A stretch of 64,000 bases of DNA from Perognathus longimembris pacificus. Lineage: Eukaryota > Chordata > Mammalia > Rodentia > Heteromyidae. Location of the stretch: positions 11,298,826 through 11,362,825 of the forward strand of contig NC_063171.1 of assembly GCF_023159225.1 (NCBI RefSeq), in the 5' to 3' direction. The notes under the pieces are model-generated. The model was not told the DNA's origin. It was given only the letters and a program-made list of their open reading frames with translations, and did no database searches. A program made the translations under genes and the position numbers. Below, piece after piece: positions 34,828 through 46,698 of the stretch. Within the stretch, counting starts at the first letter, position 1. Each line of letters begins with the position of its first letter.

Positions 34828-36749
34828 CAAGTTTCCTTTTATTCTATCACCTTGATTTTTATTTTAACTTGGATTTAATAGTCTGTCTGCTGTCCTTGCC
34901 TTTGGAAACTTTTCCAGACCTTCAAGGACTTTACAGTATCACCACATGAAATAGTGTTTTCCTAACTCACTTTCTAGCATGACACTCTTTTGAGAAATGT
35001 CAAGTCAAAGATTAATTCCTTCTTGTCCATGTGTTCTCAACCCATTGTCCATTGTTTCATTCTCATTCTATTACCCATGGAAGAACATTTACTCAGCTTT
35101 TTTTTAACCTAGCATTTTATTTAAGACTTAGTACTTATTGAATTTCTTCTTATTGCATGAATAGTTCTATTCTTCTGAAATAAATGTCAAATCTTTGTAC
35201 TCAGACATTTAAAAAAATAAGAGACATAAAATACATATTACCAGATGTGCTTGGAAGGTATCATTTCTTTTTAGAAGTTAATTTATTTTGTCAGTTAATT
35301 TATTTTCTCTGGACAACACAATTAGCTGAAAAAAAGTCAAATTATATTTAGGTTAATTTCTATTCCATGTAAGAGGATAGGACTTTGGTACTTTTTTTTC
35401 TAGTTGTTTATTTCTCCAGTTATTCAAGAGCAATTTTAGCTTTCTTATATGGTATGGCAAATCATAAAGCTTTGTCCAATACATATTTTACATTAAAATT
35501 GTCTTTTATTATAGATAATGGATCATTCCATAGCAAAGTAATTTTGTTTGCTAAAACTGAAAGCATTCATTGGTTTATTATTAACTAATATTTAGGGCAA
35601 TTTTCTATATGAGATCCTGATCCCATTCTCTCATCTATGTTTCCTGCAAGAAGCATAATTTTTTCCTCTTCTTTTTATTCCTGTGAAAAGTGAATGTGTC
35701 AATATTGAAAGATCCACTACAAAGATTTTCCAAAATTAAATACTCACAAAGAGCTCTACTTGTCAAATCAAAAGTATCCTTTAAAAAAACATTTTTATTA
35801 AATAAGCTTTTTTCCTGTCAAATAATGCATAACATCATAGTGAATTTAGCAAACCTTACATACTTAGATTGGTTCTGAGTATACCTTGCATCTTCCAAAG
35901 GGAATTTTCTTCCACGTCTTTCTTTGTGTGGTTTCCCTTAACATGCCCGTTATTATGTCATTGGTTTCAAAGTATGTCTGAGATTCTATTTATACACACG
36001 TTTAAATTTATTTTTGCTTCAATTTCACTTTGCCCTCCATACACAGAAAGAAGATCAGAAAAAGCTTATCCAAACATGCTTAATTCTCCGTTGCATAAAA
36101 TAATTACAATGAAGGTAAAGATTTGCTTTAATATTCTATTTTTTTGTTTCCCACAGCACTAAGTTTCACACCCACAACCTTGTTATGCTAGGATACTCTA
36201 CCACTGACCTACTTCGCTGTGTGTCTTAGTGTTTTTCCTATGTTGGCTTTCTACTTTGGATATTCTCTGAAGTTATTAAATATTAACCAAAATACTATCT
36301 TGTAAATATAAAATATTCATCACTAGTGTTCATTTTGGTTTGCAACATGGTTGAGTCAAAATTCACCAAACTAGTAGAAGTAATAAATACCCTACATCAG
36401 AATAATCTATTTGTAATTCCTTTTGTATATCTGAAAGCATTTGGTATTATGAAGACACCACTCTTCCTATGTGAAAGTTATGTTTGCAAATTGATTAAAT
36501 TTGGTAATACCTTAGCCATAACAAAATACAGTATGTGTAAGAGTACATGTCTTCCAATGAAACCCAGAATTCTTGCTTTCTGATTTCAGAGGACCTACAC
36601 TTAATCAAGCACTGGAGGAGAGAAGCAATTCTTACCCATCTTTGTTATTAAGTATTTCATATCCTAAGTCTTTGGAAATTCTCAATAAAGTAAATCTCCA
36701 TCTTATATTCTGTCCATTTTATTTCTATTTTGTTTTGTTTTGTTTTGCT
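34828..36749. other. Non-coding stretch, no gene seen
   Basis: AT-rich unique sequence. Frames of 60-97 codons here have no domain or exon signals. A brief ID-like run, GATACTCTACCACTGACCTA near 36190, is too short to call. Confidence 0.45.
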
Positions 36750-36985
36750 TTGTTGGTTGTGGGACTTGTATTCAGGGATTGTTGAGCACTGTCCCTGAGC
36801 TCCTCAGATCAATGCTAGTGCTTTACTGCTTTAAGCCACAGCTTCACTTCTGGTTTTCTGATGGCTAAGTTGAGATAAGAGTCTCACAGACTTTTCTACT
36901 CTGCCTGGATTTGAACTTTGATCCTCAGATCTCAGCCTTCTGAGTAACTAGGATTATACTCATGAGCCACATGAGCCTGACCCCA
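36750..36985 (-). mobile_element. 7SL-Geo composite SINE
   Basis: Reversed Geo half (GTGCTTTACTGCTTTAAGCC), linker GATGGCTAAGTTGAGATAAG and 7SL head (ACTAGGATTATACTCATGAG). Confidence 0.82.
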
Positions 36986-38766
36986 TATTATTTCTTGATG
37001 GAGGCATACTCTGGATACATAATCAAAATAAATAAATTCAATTTTCTTATCTAACAGGCTTTATAAAGGAAGATGTTCTAGCAATAGAATTGCTGTCCTG
37101 GGAAGATGAAAATATCTGGCAAAGGCAGACCCAGACCTACACAGGTAAAGTGAGGGTGATACTGGTGGCGGAGGTAGAAATAGCTACCTTCCAAATCTCA
37201 ATTTCTGTTTTCATTTTCACCCTCTACCGTCTAGATCACTAATCTTGTTCTTACCTGGATTCCTGATACTGTTTTGTAACTGATCATTAAGCTTGAATCC
37301 TAAATAAGCATGCTACTCATTTGCTTAAAATATTTCAATAGTTCCTTATTGCTCTTAGGCTCAAGTTACAACAACTTTGCATAGTATTTCAAAATGCTTG
37401 GATAATTAATCTTTATTATCGTTCCTTCCTTTGCGGTACACATTTTCAACCATAGTACATTTCCTTTTCTTCGTATCTACTCTAGTCTCTGTTTTCTGTC
37501 ACCTTTTACCTGGCCTGTTCCAAAGATGACAACTTCAAGTGACTTCAGGGCATTTCACAGAGAATCTTAGGCATTTGCTTCAACATCTTCTTCTCTTCTA
37601 AACAGAAATCTACTTCTGTTAATTTTGAGATATGTAGCTCTAACACTGTACCTTTTGTTTTCCCAGAGTTGACAAATACACACCTTGGCTACACTATTGG
37701 TTTGTCTTCTAACAGTTCTTCAGATAAGTAACAGTATATATTCTATTATAAAAAACAATGACATTCAGTCATAGAGGTAATAGCTGAAAACTGGAGTGGC
37801 ATTCAAAACTGGCCAAATATGTTCAAATATTTTAAGTGTTTGCAAGATGGAATAGTAAAGCTTTAAGGCTAACTTTGGTGTTTCTTTAATGTGAGCCTAT
37901 TCTGGCTAAATAAAACGTCTCTATTGAAGAAATCCAGATTGTCAGCTGCCAGTGTGCATATTTCTCTGCTTATTTCATTGGCTTCACACCAACCCTTTTT
38001 TTTTCTTTTGTATTTTCTTCATCTAACTTCTATATTTTCAGATTATAACTTTGAATGTCACTTCTTTCCAAGGAAACTTTTGAGCCCTCCTTGGTCCAGG
38101 ATAATTTCCTGCCTATGCACACTCCCATTATTCTTAGGATTTTAGTGAAGAGTGGGTTAACTTTTATTTTCTATTCTAATCACTTCTTCATTCATGCATC
38201 AATTTCTTTTTTTTGTGACTACATAATTTATTATATAATTAGAAATTTAAATATGGAAAAAATTAACCTGATTTAAAGGGGGAAAGATATAAATTATATG
38301 AATAGAAATGAAGGTATAAAGAAGTTGGAAAATGTATAAATAAAGACAGTGAGAGTACAGTGGAAGAAACCATTGAGTTGGTTCATAGAAAGAAGAACAT
38401 GGGACCACATATTGGCATAATTATAAGGGAGTTGCTTGGAAATTTCAAACAATTATCAAAACTATTATATGTACCAAGAATTCATGAGCTTATAATACAT
38501 GAAAAAAATGATACTTTTATAACTTACAAACCTTCTTCACCTTAGATTTTAGCAAAGTTAGCTTGATATTTATCCCTGTAAATAATGTTTGAAAACATAG
38601 AGTTTAATTTAGATCCATTAATATGCACAAAACTAGATTACACTTCTGAAGCATAACAATGTAAGTCAATGGAAAAATATAATATTCCATCAAGAGTTGA
38701 AATTCTATCTGTTTCTTGACATTTGTTATGTTCCAAAGGTAATAATAACATATTCTTGTTTTTAAG
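36986..38766. other. Non-coding stretch, no gene seen
   Basis: Unique AT-rich sequence with no recognisable repeat, exon or RNA. Confidence 0.45.
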
Positions 38767-38777
38767 AACCCTTTGTC

Positions 38778-38990
38778 GGGGCTGGGGATATGGCCTAGTG
38801 GCAAGAGTGCCTGCCTCGGATACACGAGGCCCTAGGTTCGATTCCCCAGCACCACATATACAGAAAACCGCCAGAAGCGGTGCTGTGGCTCAAGCGGCAG
38901 AGTGCTAGCCTTGAGCGAGAAGAAGCCAGGGACAGTGCTCAGGCCCTGAGTCCAAGGCCCAGGACTGGCAAAAAAAACAAACAAACAAAC
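38778..38990 (+). mobile_element. IDL-Geo SINE, CpG-rich copy with TSD
   Basis: Both halves are complete. This copy keeps more CpG sites than its relatives (CTCGGATACACGAGG, GTTCGATTCC, ACCGCCAGAAGCGGTG, CAAGCGGCAG, TTGAGCGAGA), as expected of a young insertion or a distinct source gene. The tail is A-rich with CAAA repeats. The flanking duplication AACCYTTTGTC (38767-38777 and 38991-39001) has one mismatch. Confidence 0.95.
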
Positions 38991-39079
38991 AACCTTTTGT
39001 CTTTTCTTTACATCATTAACAGCTATACATACATCCTAAACAAAGTATATTTTAGTTGTGCCTGAATTTTTGTAATGTT

Positions 39080-39600
39080 CTTTTTTTTTTCTTTTCTTTA
39101 TTTTTTTTTCAAATTTTTATTATCAAACTGATGTACAGAGAGGTTATAGTTTCATACATTAGGCATTGGATACATTTCTTGTACTGTTTGTTACCTTGTC
39201 CCTCATACCTGCCTCTCTCCTCCCCTTTTCCCTTTCCCCCCCTGAGGTGTTCAGTTCACTTACACCAAACAGTTTTGCAAGTATTGCTTTTGTAGTTGTT
39301 TGTCTTTTTTTACCCTGTGTCTCTCAATTTTGGTACTCCCTTTCAATTTCCTAGTTCCAATACCAGTATACACGGTTTCCAATATACTCAGATAAGATTA
39401 CAGAGATAGTGTAGGTACAACCACAGGAAGGTGATACAAGAACATCATCAATAATAGAAGCTACAGATACACATGGGACGTTGATAGTAGTTACAACTGT
39501 GATATAACAATTGTTTCCATAACATGGAATTCATTTCACTTAGCATCATCTTATACGCATCAATTTCTTAATGGACATCTCAATGTCTGTTAGACACCAG
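39080..39600 (-). mobile_element. L1 3'UTR fragment (family A)
   Basis: A T-run (39080-39110) marks the tail. Landmarks follow in reverse: CTGATGTACAGAGAGGTTAT, TCCCCTTTTCCCTTTCCCCC, the TTTTGCAAGTATTGCTTTTG area, and ATGGAATTCATTTCACTTAG. It covers most of the 3'UTR but not ORF2. Confidence 0.85.
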
Positions 39601-40263
39601 AGATTCAGAAACTAACATGATAGAAAAATGTCTTTTATTTGTAAATCCATGACATAAAGCATTAAGCAGGATACTTACCCTGGGTAAACATAGGGTAAAC
39701 ATGCAGTTTATTATATAGAATGCCCTTTAGGGAAAGCCCATAACCTACAAGGTGTTAACTCTTTAATTTATATGCTACTTTATTAGTCAAGACGGGTTTC
39801 AGTGCTTCTCAATGAAAATATAACCACCATTAGAACACTGAGCTTTAGTTAAACATTTGTTTTCCTTAAGCCCATATCAGCCTTCTCCCTGCCATGAATT
39901 TTTAATACCAAAGCATACTGTATTTAATCTCTACCTGTGCTTTTAAAGGACCATAGGCCATTTTACAGTAGGATTTTTTATATCCCAAGGTTACTTTTTT
40001 CCCTTGGGAGTAGTATTGTTCCCATTGAGAACAGATGGGTTAGTTTGTGTTGTGCAATTTTCTCAAAAGCATAATATCCAAAAGCAAAAAAGGAGTTAGA
40101 TGGAGCTTCGGGACTCGGGCTAAAGGCAAGTGTCTGTAACATGCTAATCATCACAAGGAAACACACTCCTTCATGGATGAACCTTCACAGTCTCTGAGGT
40201 TTCTTCTCACAAGTGATTTGTACTGACATGGCTCTCACTTTAATTAGAAAAGCACATTTCTAT

Positions 40264-40264
<1 letters not shown>
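39601..40264. other. Non-coding stretch, no gene seen
   Basis: Unique-looking sequence. Confidence 0.45.

Positions 40265-40308
<44 letters not shown>
40265..40308 (+). repeat. (GT)n microsatellite
   Basis: About 22 uninterrupted GT units. Confidence 0.95.
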
Positions 40309-40313
<5 letters not shown>

Positions 40314-40565
40314 TGAGAGAGACAGAGAGACAAACAGAGACAAAGACATAAACAGTCATAGGAAGAGAGGAAGAGAAAGATAGGCAAACTGAGAGGAAAA
40401 GAAACAGAGAAACGTTACAGGGACAGGGAAAGCAACAGAGAAAGAGAGACGGATAAGAAAAATAGAGAGAGGAGACAGAGGGTTGAGAGACAGAAAAAGT
40501 CAGGGATAGAGTGATCTAGAGACAAAGGAGACAAATACAGAGATAGAGGCACATAGACAAAGGTA
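40309..40565 (+). repeat. Purine-rich (GAGA/GACA) low-complexity tract
   Basis: About 255 bp dominated by AGAGA, GACAGA and AAGAGA units, directly after the GT repeat. No periodic unit persists for long. Confidence 0.85.
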
Positions 40566-41865
40566 AAGTAGGAAATATAATTCTGTCATGTGTCTGGAAG
40601 GGAGTAATATAGCAAAATATTTGTGAAGTGTTCAAACAACTACCATAGTTATTCTATCTCCAAATCCTATTATATATGAGGAAGAAATAGTTAAGCGTTA
40701 GAGAGTTACAATGATTTTTGTGCATAAGCATACACTGGGTAAACTACACCAGGTAATTTTCTGGCTTTATCTTCCTCCTGGCCTTCTACTTTCCTTCCTT
40801 CCATCATGATTCACTTGTTTGTAAACTCACCAACAGGTCTTCTGATCCATTCTCCTAGAGCTAAGAAAGCTATAGTGCTCTGGGATAAGCATGAAAACAA
40901 GGGGCCAATACCAAGAAAGATACTTCGCCAAAGGTCTGGACCATGTGTTTATTTATTTATTTTTTATTTTAGCAAGAAGATAGAGTATGGGAAAATCTTT
41001 GTTTCCTTGTTACAGTACATAGCTGGCTTCATTTCAAAGAGTGACAATTTTGCTGTCAAGCTTCATCTTGCCATCGCTAAGGCCTCTCATGTGGCCTTCT
41101 TAGTGTATCTCTTGGAAAGAATGTGTGTAAGAACTCTAATTTGTTGATTTCCATGGGTAGAAGCTGGGCAATTGTGTGATTGGGATGTATCAAAATCTGA
41201 GCAATAGTTTAACCTTATTTTAACTCTATGTTGCGACACTGAAGTGTCTCATCTCTGGCCAATGGCAGAAAATCCATCTCAGGGTCCTTGCCTGCCAGTA
41301 CAATGTGGTTCTCTCTCTGGGAGGATCAGTGTATCCCAAAGGAACAGTCCTTCTATAGATCTGACGGCATTACTTGCCAGGTTTCCTTTTCCTTAGGCCC
41401 ATTTTCTTCTTTATTCTACTGCAAAAAGAAGTGTGCTGTGGTTTTGAGAGGCAGAAGGTAGGTCTGAACTTTTCCAAACTTGGCTGAAATTCCTGGCAAA
41501 TTTTCTTTTTCTGTTTAGTTCCATGGATTGTTTGGGGACATGTAGTTAGAGAACACCCAGTCTCTCTTGAGGGCTGGGAATGTACCATGCAAATCCTCCC
41601 AGCCTTGTGCTCTACTGTGTGTTTGCAGCAGCTAAACTCTCCTGGGCCCTGAAGAGTCTCACTAACCAGATGACCTGCCTGCAAGTCCTCTGGGTACCCT
41701 ATGGGAATTGTGCAGCCACCTAACAAGGTTCTCCCCATACTGCCCAGTTAGGGCCACATGGCTTCTGTAGCTTTTATTCCTCCAACCTGTGAGCACTACA
41801 CCCGTTGCTTTTTTTCCTCTATACTCAGGATAACCTGTGGTATTTCATATATATTTATTGAAGCT
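40566..41865. other. Non-coding stretch, no gene seen
   Basis: Frames at 40806-41147 (+) and 41370-41738 (-) are over 110 codons but show no domain, and I see no exon borders that I can defend. A faint MIR-like run (AGTTAAGCGTTAGAGAGTTA) is near 40690. Confidence 0.4.
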
Positions 41866-41867
41866 AG

Positions 41868-41974
41868 AGTGTTGGTATGCACCTGCAATCCCAACACTCA
41901 AGAGGCAGAGGCAAGGGGATTGGGATTTTGAGGTCAATCTGGGCTACTTAGTGAGAACTAGTCTCAAAAATTAA
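41868..41974 (+). mobile_element. B1 SINE
   Basis: CACCTGCAATCCCAACACTC, AAGAGGCAGAGGCAAGG and GAGGTCAATCTGGGCTACTT, ending GTCTCAAAAATTAAAATT. Its A-tail was the target for the next insertion. Confidence 0.85.
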
Positions 41975-41982
41975 AATTATTG

Positions 41983-42201
41983 GGGGGTGAGAATGTGGCT
42001 AAGAGGTAGAGTGCTTGCCTTGCATGCATGAGGCCCTGTGTTCAATTCCTCAGTACCACAAAAATAGAAAAAGCTTGAAGTGGCACTGTGGCTCAGGTGG
42101 TAGAGTGTTATCCTAGAACAAAAAACAGAAACTCAGGGACTGTGCTCAGGCCCTCAGTCCAAGCCCCACGACTGGCAAAAATAAATAAATAAAATAAAAA
42201 C
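41983..42201 (+). mobile_element. IDL-Geo SINE inserted in a B1 tail
   Basis: ID-like half (GTGGCTAAGAGGTAGAGTGC and GTTCAATTCC) and Geo half (GTGGCTCAGGTGGTAGAGTG) with an A/T-rich tail. The duplication AATTATTG (41975-41982 and 42202-42209) separates it from the B1 in front, so the three-part look is nested insertion, not a trimeric family. Confidence 0.85.
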
Positions 42202-42814
42202 AATTATTGAATATAAAAAATTCACTACATTTAATGGAACTTAATGATAGTGAGAAAATAGGAATTTAGTGTTTTGCTCAAAGATGCTCAGCTAGGAAGA
42301 AAGCGGTTGAATTCAGAATCTGAACCCCATCTCTCTGACTATGGTGCATTGGTCAACCCTACCTTGTAAGCTGATAAAAATAGTGAATAAAATGAGTTAC
42401 TCATGAGCTAGAGTTTAGATTGTGGGACATAGGAGAGCACATGTTCTAGGCTGGTGGTTAGGAAAACTCTTGCCTCGTCCACACACTTGAATTGTGCACA
42501 GTACTAAAGATGGCTATGGGACTTCCCTGGCCACATCAATCATAACTTAAATTCTGTCAAGCTTCTTATCGTACTATAGTGAGCAGTGCCACATGCAGAA
42601 AGCAGGCATTAGCCACCAGTTGTCTGGCCATGGACCTTGCATTGTGATCATTTACCCAATTTGGGGGCCTTTCCTCAAGGTTTCAAATGCCCAGAAAGTG
42701 CCTCATGTGGGGATCTGAATATGTGAGGGCCTTTTCATCTTTCCTCATCCCAAGTTTAATCACCAGCAGAATTCTTAGGAGGTTCTTCAAACTTCTGCTA
42801 AATAATTAAAACTG
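42202..42814. other. Non-coding stretch, no gene seen
   Basis: Nothing recognisable. Confidence 0.45.
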
Positions 42815-43050
42815 TAAGTGGGGCCTAGCTGTCTCATGCCTGTAATCCTAGGTATTCAAGAGCCTGAGATCTGAGGACAGTGTTTCAAAGCCAGTCTTGG
42901 CAGGAAAGGCTGTGAGATTCTTATCTCCAACTAACCACCAGAAAAACAGGAAGTGGAGCTGTTGCTCAAGTGGTAGTGTGCTAGCTTTGAGCACAACAGC
43001 TGAGGGACAGGGCATAGGGACTGTGTTCAGGCCCTGGGACCAGCAAACCC
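42815..43050 (+). mobile_element. 7SL-Geo composite SINE
   Basis: Head GGGGCCTAGCTGTCTCATGC, GTAATCCTAGGTATTCAAGA, linker CTCCAACTAACCACCAGAAA, and Geo half GTTGCTCAAGTGGTAGTGTG ending near GGGACCAGCAAAC. Confidence 0.88.
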
Positions 43051-44164
43051 CCTACCCTCCCACCTCTGCAAACATACACACAAACTGAAATAGCAAAAGT
43101 CTTCCAATTTCTTAGAGAAAAATAATGAATGTGCACATATCGTGTTATTGTTTTCATTATTTTGGGGGGCAAAAGTTTGATGGAAATGTTGCTGCAATCT
43201 TTTTGTATGTGAGTTATGGCTTACGCAAGTTTCATGGCCTGAGAAGGACTGAACTGGACTCTGTGGCTACCTTACACTGCATTTCTTAAAGCTTGATACT
43301 CAGACTGAACACTGAGGGGCTCCAGTTAGAAGGCCTGGTGCTTTCTTCCAGTCACACCATTGTTCTTTTCAAGGGGCTCAAACATCCCTACTTTCTTTCT
43401 GTGGCCCCCAGAGAAGGCATTAATCAGAAGGTATTTTCTTTTAGAAATGAGATGATATCACACACTTTCCATTATGGAAGTTTTAACATTGAACAATGGT
43501 GAGAAGCCAAATCATGTTTATTCCACTCTTCTCCCATTTAAGTATAAATGCCCTCCAAAGAAAAGAGCTCTATTTTAGTTATCATCCTGCCAGGCAGTGA
43601 AGAACAGTGCAGTAGACTCAGATTGGTTTCAAATTCTTAAACAAGTAGACCCATGGTGATGCTTACTTCTCACTGGACTATTTATTTCCTCATGTCAGGG
43701 AAGTTATAGACCATTAACTCCCCTCTCTTTAATCGGATATGTGTGCACTGATTCATTTTTATCAAGACTGCCAAGGGTAGTCAATTCTTTTCTGACTATC
43801 TAATCATCATGGAATAGAAGTGCATAGAGATGAAGTTATCAACTATAGCTTCCAAAGCAAGAATTAAGAAAAATGAAAATGAGAAGTGAGACTAACAAAA
43901 CGATAGTGTCTGCATTAGAAGAAGCCAATGGCTTCTGAACAAACAGGAGGGCAAAAATCCTGTAAGAAAAAGGACAGTGATTTCTCTTCTTTGTTTCCTG
44001 CTATCAGAGGGAAAATGCATAAAGAGCTACTGAAATCTTTTGTTTCAGATTTCTGGTTGTACTCTAGATTCATACAGTGGAAAAGAGATGGTTATTGCTA
44101 AATTTCCCCCGAGCTTTCTCTGACAGCTGAATATACAATGTATGTTCATGGAGAGTAAGGTGTT
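43051..44164. other. Non-coding stretch, no gene seen
   Basis: Unique-looking sequence. Confidence 0.45.
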
Positions 44165-44335
44165 TTTTTGTTTTGTTTTCTCTCTTCCTCTTTCTCTTTC
44201 TCTTCTCTTCTTTCCTCTCTCCCCCCTCCTGTCATCCTCTTCCCTTTCTGCCCCTTTTTCCCCTCCCTTCCACTCCCTCCTTTCCTTCCCTTTTCCTCCC
44301 CTCCCCTTCTTTCCTCTCCCCTCCTCTTCTGTACT
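44165..44335 (+). repeat. Polypyrimidine tract
   Basis: About 170 bp of nearly pure C/T (TCTC, CCCT, TTCC mixtures). All longer frames across it are composition artefacts. Confidence 0.9.
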
Positions 44336-44776
44336 CTGTAAAAGTAACCTGTGGAGATAAAGGCACCACTTCTCCTTTGTGCCAATAGATTACAGCCACT
44401 TTTTTTTTTTTTACCAGAGTCCTATTCTTATCATACTCAGGGAGGGGAGTCACCCAGCTACTGCTCTCCTTTCTCCTTCCCGCCCCACCATTTTCAGTCA
44501 CTTCCCCTCACTCAGCTCCTATTCAAGTTACTATTCATTAATTTCCAATAATACATGATGATTCTTTAATTATGTAACCCAACATGACACGCAAGGAGGT
44601 GGATCAAAGCCTGTGTCATGGATGCTGGGATTACTTCTGGTGCCTTTCAGTGATTTGTATGCAGGATATTCCCTGTTCATTTCCAATAGTGGGTTAGTGA
44701 ACATCACCAGCTCTATGTCTTCTTAGCCATCCCCTCTTTCATCACACGTTTTTTCTCTTCTGACAAGTAAGAAAGT
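44336..44776. other. Non-coding stretch, no gene seen
   Basis: Nothing recognisable. Confidence 0.45.
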
Positions 44777-44788
44777 AAAAGACCAAGT

Positions 44789-44918
44789 ATTGAGGGGGCA
44801 GAAATGAGGGAGTAGGTCACAAATTGTACATGAGATGTACCCACTGCCTTACATATGAAACTGTAACCCCTCTTGTACATCACCTTGACAATTATTAAAT
44901 AAAATTATTCAGGAAAAA
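44789..44918 (+). mobile_element. 130-bp L1 3' end with 12-bp TSD (family A)
   Basis: The last part of the L1 3'UTR (AAATTGTACATGAGATGTAC, CTTACATATGAAACTGTAAC, CCTTGACAATTATTAAAT) and an A tail, bounded by AAAAGACCAAGT at 44777-44788 and 44919-44930. It is an extreme 5' truncation. Confidence 0.92.
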
Positions 44919-44930
44919 AAAAGACCAAGT

Positions 44931-45109
44931 GTTCCCTCCTATTTTCAACCCCTGGATTAGATAATCTCATTCACTTTGAATTTACAGCAATGAATTCATT
45001 TCTATAAGGCTTAAGACTTTTCCCTAAACAACACCAAAATTCCTGATGGATACCTATTATGCACTATTGTATTTTCTTTAAATAGGCCATAAATTTTATT
45101 TGCTTGCTT
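44931..45109. other. Short non-coding stretch
   Basis: Nothing recognisable. Confidence 0.4.
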
Positions 45110-45345
45110 GTTTTACTGCAAGTATTAAGTTCCAGGGCACCATGCTCTCACTTGGCATTGTCTTAGTACTTATGCCACGGAGCCACACCTCCAGCTCCAG
45201 CATCATGCTGATTAACTGAAGTCAAGGTCTGTGTCAGCCAAGTTAGTCAAGATTCAACCTAGTTTTAAAACTCAATCCTCAAATTTCAGTCACCAAAATA
45301 GCTAGTATTATAGATGCAAGCCTTCTGCACCCATCAGGATTCAAG
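45110..45345 (-). mobile_element. 7SL-Geo composite SINE, very old
   Basis: Reversed landmarks (GCTGATTAACTGAAGTCAAG linker; AATAGCTAGTATTATAGATG head) remain with heavy divergence. Confidence 0.65.
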
Positions 45346-45609
45346 TTTTAATGAGAAAAAGTACAAAGACTTTCTGGTTTTCCTAAGAGGGTAATCTTGT
45401 TGTTTTGAGAAGTGCTTAATATTTAGGGGAGAAAAAAAATTCCTATCAACTATCTTTCTGTCACCTCCCTTGTGAAAATCCCTACATAACACTGTATTGT
45501 TTTAAAATCATTTTAGTTTCTCTGTTTTATCTAGTATTATGTTCTTAAAGAATATTGAGAAAATAATTTTTCATTATTTTCATTATTTCATTACTTTCAT
45601 TATTGTGAC
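45346..45609. other. Short AT-rich non-coding stretch
   Basis: Nothing recognisable. Confidence 0.4.
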
Positions 45610-45692
45610 TAAAATGGTACATGTTAGTTTTATGTTGCTGTGACTAAATACCTGAGAAAAGCAACATAAGGAAGATATGATTCACTTCTTTT
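45610..45692 (-). mobile_element. Ancient MaLR-like LTR, left part of a split copy
   Basis: TATGTTGCTGTGACTAAATA, CCTGAGAAAAGCAACATAAG and GAAGATATGATTCACTTC are the reversed 3' end of an old MaLR/MST-like LTR. The element stops at 45692 and resumes at 53664, after the 8-kb insertion described separately. Confidence 0.65.
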
Positions 45693-46207
45693 TAAATTTT
45701 TTTAAAGAACAAATACATTTTAATGCAAGTATCTCCTATGCAAATATTCAGTATGTGATTTGTGAATTATTTGCAATTCAAATTTAACAAAGTTTTTTTT
45801 TTTTCTATCTTTTTTTAACTAAATCTGGGAACTGGCCAGGCCCAAGGAGAAATTTTAGCTAGGGCCCCAGTCCTCCATAGCATAATAGTGATGGGATAGA
45901 AGTAGCCTAGGAATGTTGGTAACTGTGTCTTAAAGGAGCATTCTTGCAGTTTTACAGTTCTTGGATTGTCTAGTCCATTGTAAGTGCTCATTAAATATTA
46001 CCTATTATTATTATAGCAGTTAATGCAACACCTTCTCAGGTTCATGGAAATATGGGAGGTGGGGGACTAGTAAAAGAGAAGGATAAAGCATCCAAGAATA
46101 TTACCTAATATTATTATTAATCCAGGAATAGACTGGCACTGTATACATTTATATTAGATTAGAAATTGGTGATGCAGGCTTGTTTTAGGGATAAATGTTT
46201 CAGAGTC
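45693..46207 (-). other. Non-L1 segment inside the 8-kb insertion (possible L1 3' transduction)
   Basis: It lies between the A-tail of the full-length L1 (46208 onward) and the left target-site duplication (45682-45692). It has no L1 sequence and appears to carry the 3' end of a MIR. A T-rich run at 45791-45816 and an A/T-rich edge at 45690-45703 could be A-tails on the minus strand. A MIR is older than a rodent L1 insertion, so its presence between the duplications suggests the DNA was carried in with an L1 transcript. Confidence 0.45.
45950..46012 (+). mobile_element. MIR SINE 3' end
   Basis: CATTGTAAGTGCTCATTAAA followed by TATTACCTATTATTATTA matches the MIR 3' end ('AGTAAGCGCTCAATAAATGTTAG'). 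Confidence 0.5.
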
Positions 46208-46240
46208 CAGCCCTTTTTTTTTTTCATGTTTTCTTTTTTT

Positions 46241-46698
46241 TAAAATTTATTTGTTTATTAATTGAACACAAATTTTTTGACAAGGTGTTGTGCAAAAAGG
46301 GTACAGTTACATAGTAGGGCAGTGTATATATTTCTTGTTTTTCTATCTCTTCTCTAGGTCAGGTAGACATATAGACAATATACAATGTATCGCAAACATA
46401 TACGGTAGCCACGTGGCCACACCCAAGAAAGTTCGCCTAGGGCTTTAAATGTAATGTCGATATTAGACCAGATGTCGACAGTAGTCTTATATGAACGTAC
46501 ATACCTAGCTTTTGAGCTATTGTATTCCCCTGAGAGGTCAATTTTTGACCTTTATATGTTAAGTAATTTTTTGATTTTAGTTATATACTGTTGGGTCGCT
46601 GCCCCAATCCTGTGGGGAATACTATTTGACAAGCAGTTTTTGGTTTCTCAGACTTGGTCTCTACTGTCTCTCCGTCTCCCTTTGTTAACAGTCATATA
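46241..46698 (-). other. L1 3'UTR (family B)
   Basis: Non-coding end of the full-length L1, read right to left from the ORF2 stop to the A-rich tail. It lacks the G-rich run and the ACATATGAAACTGTAA motif typical of family A. Confidence 0.8.

Noticed and set aside
40806..41738. Two 113-122-codon frames as genes
   Set aside because: No domain, no exon borders or conservation evidence. Length is within chance for 64 kb read in six frames.
41868..42201. A trimeric B1-ID-Geo SINE family
   Set aside because: An 8-bp duplication (AATTATTG) separates the B1 from the IDL-Geo part, so it is one insertion beside another.
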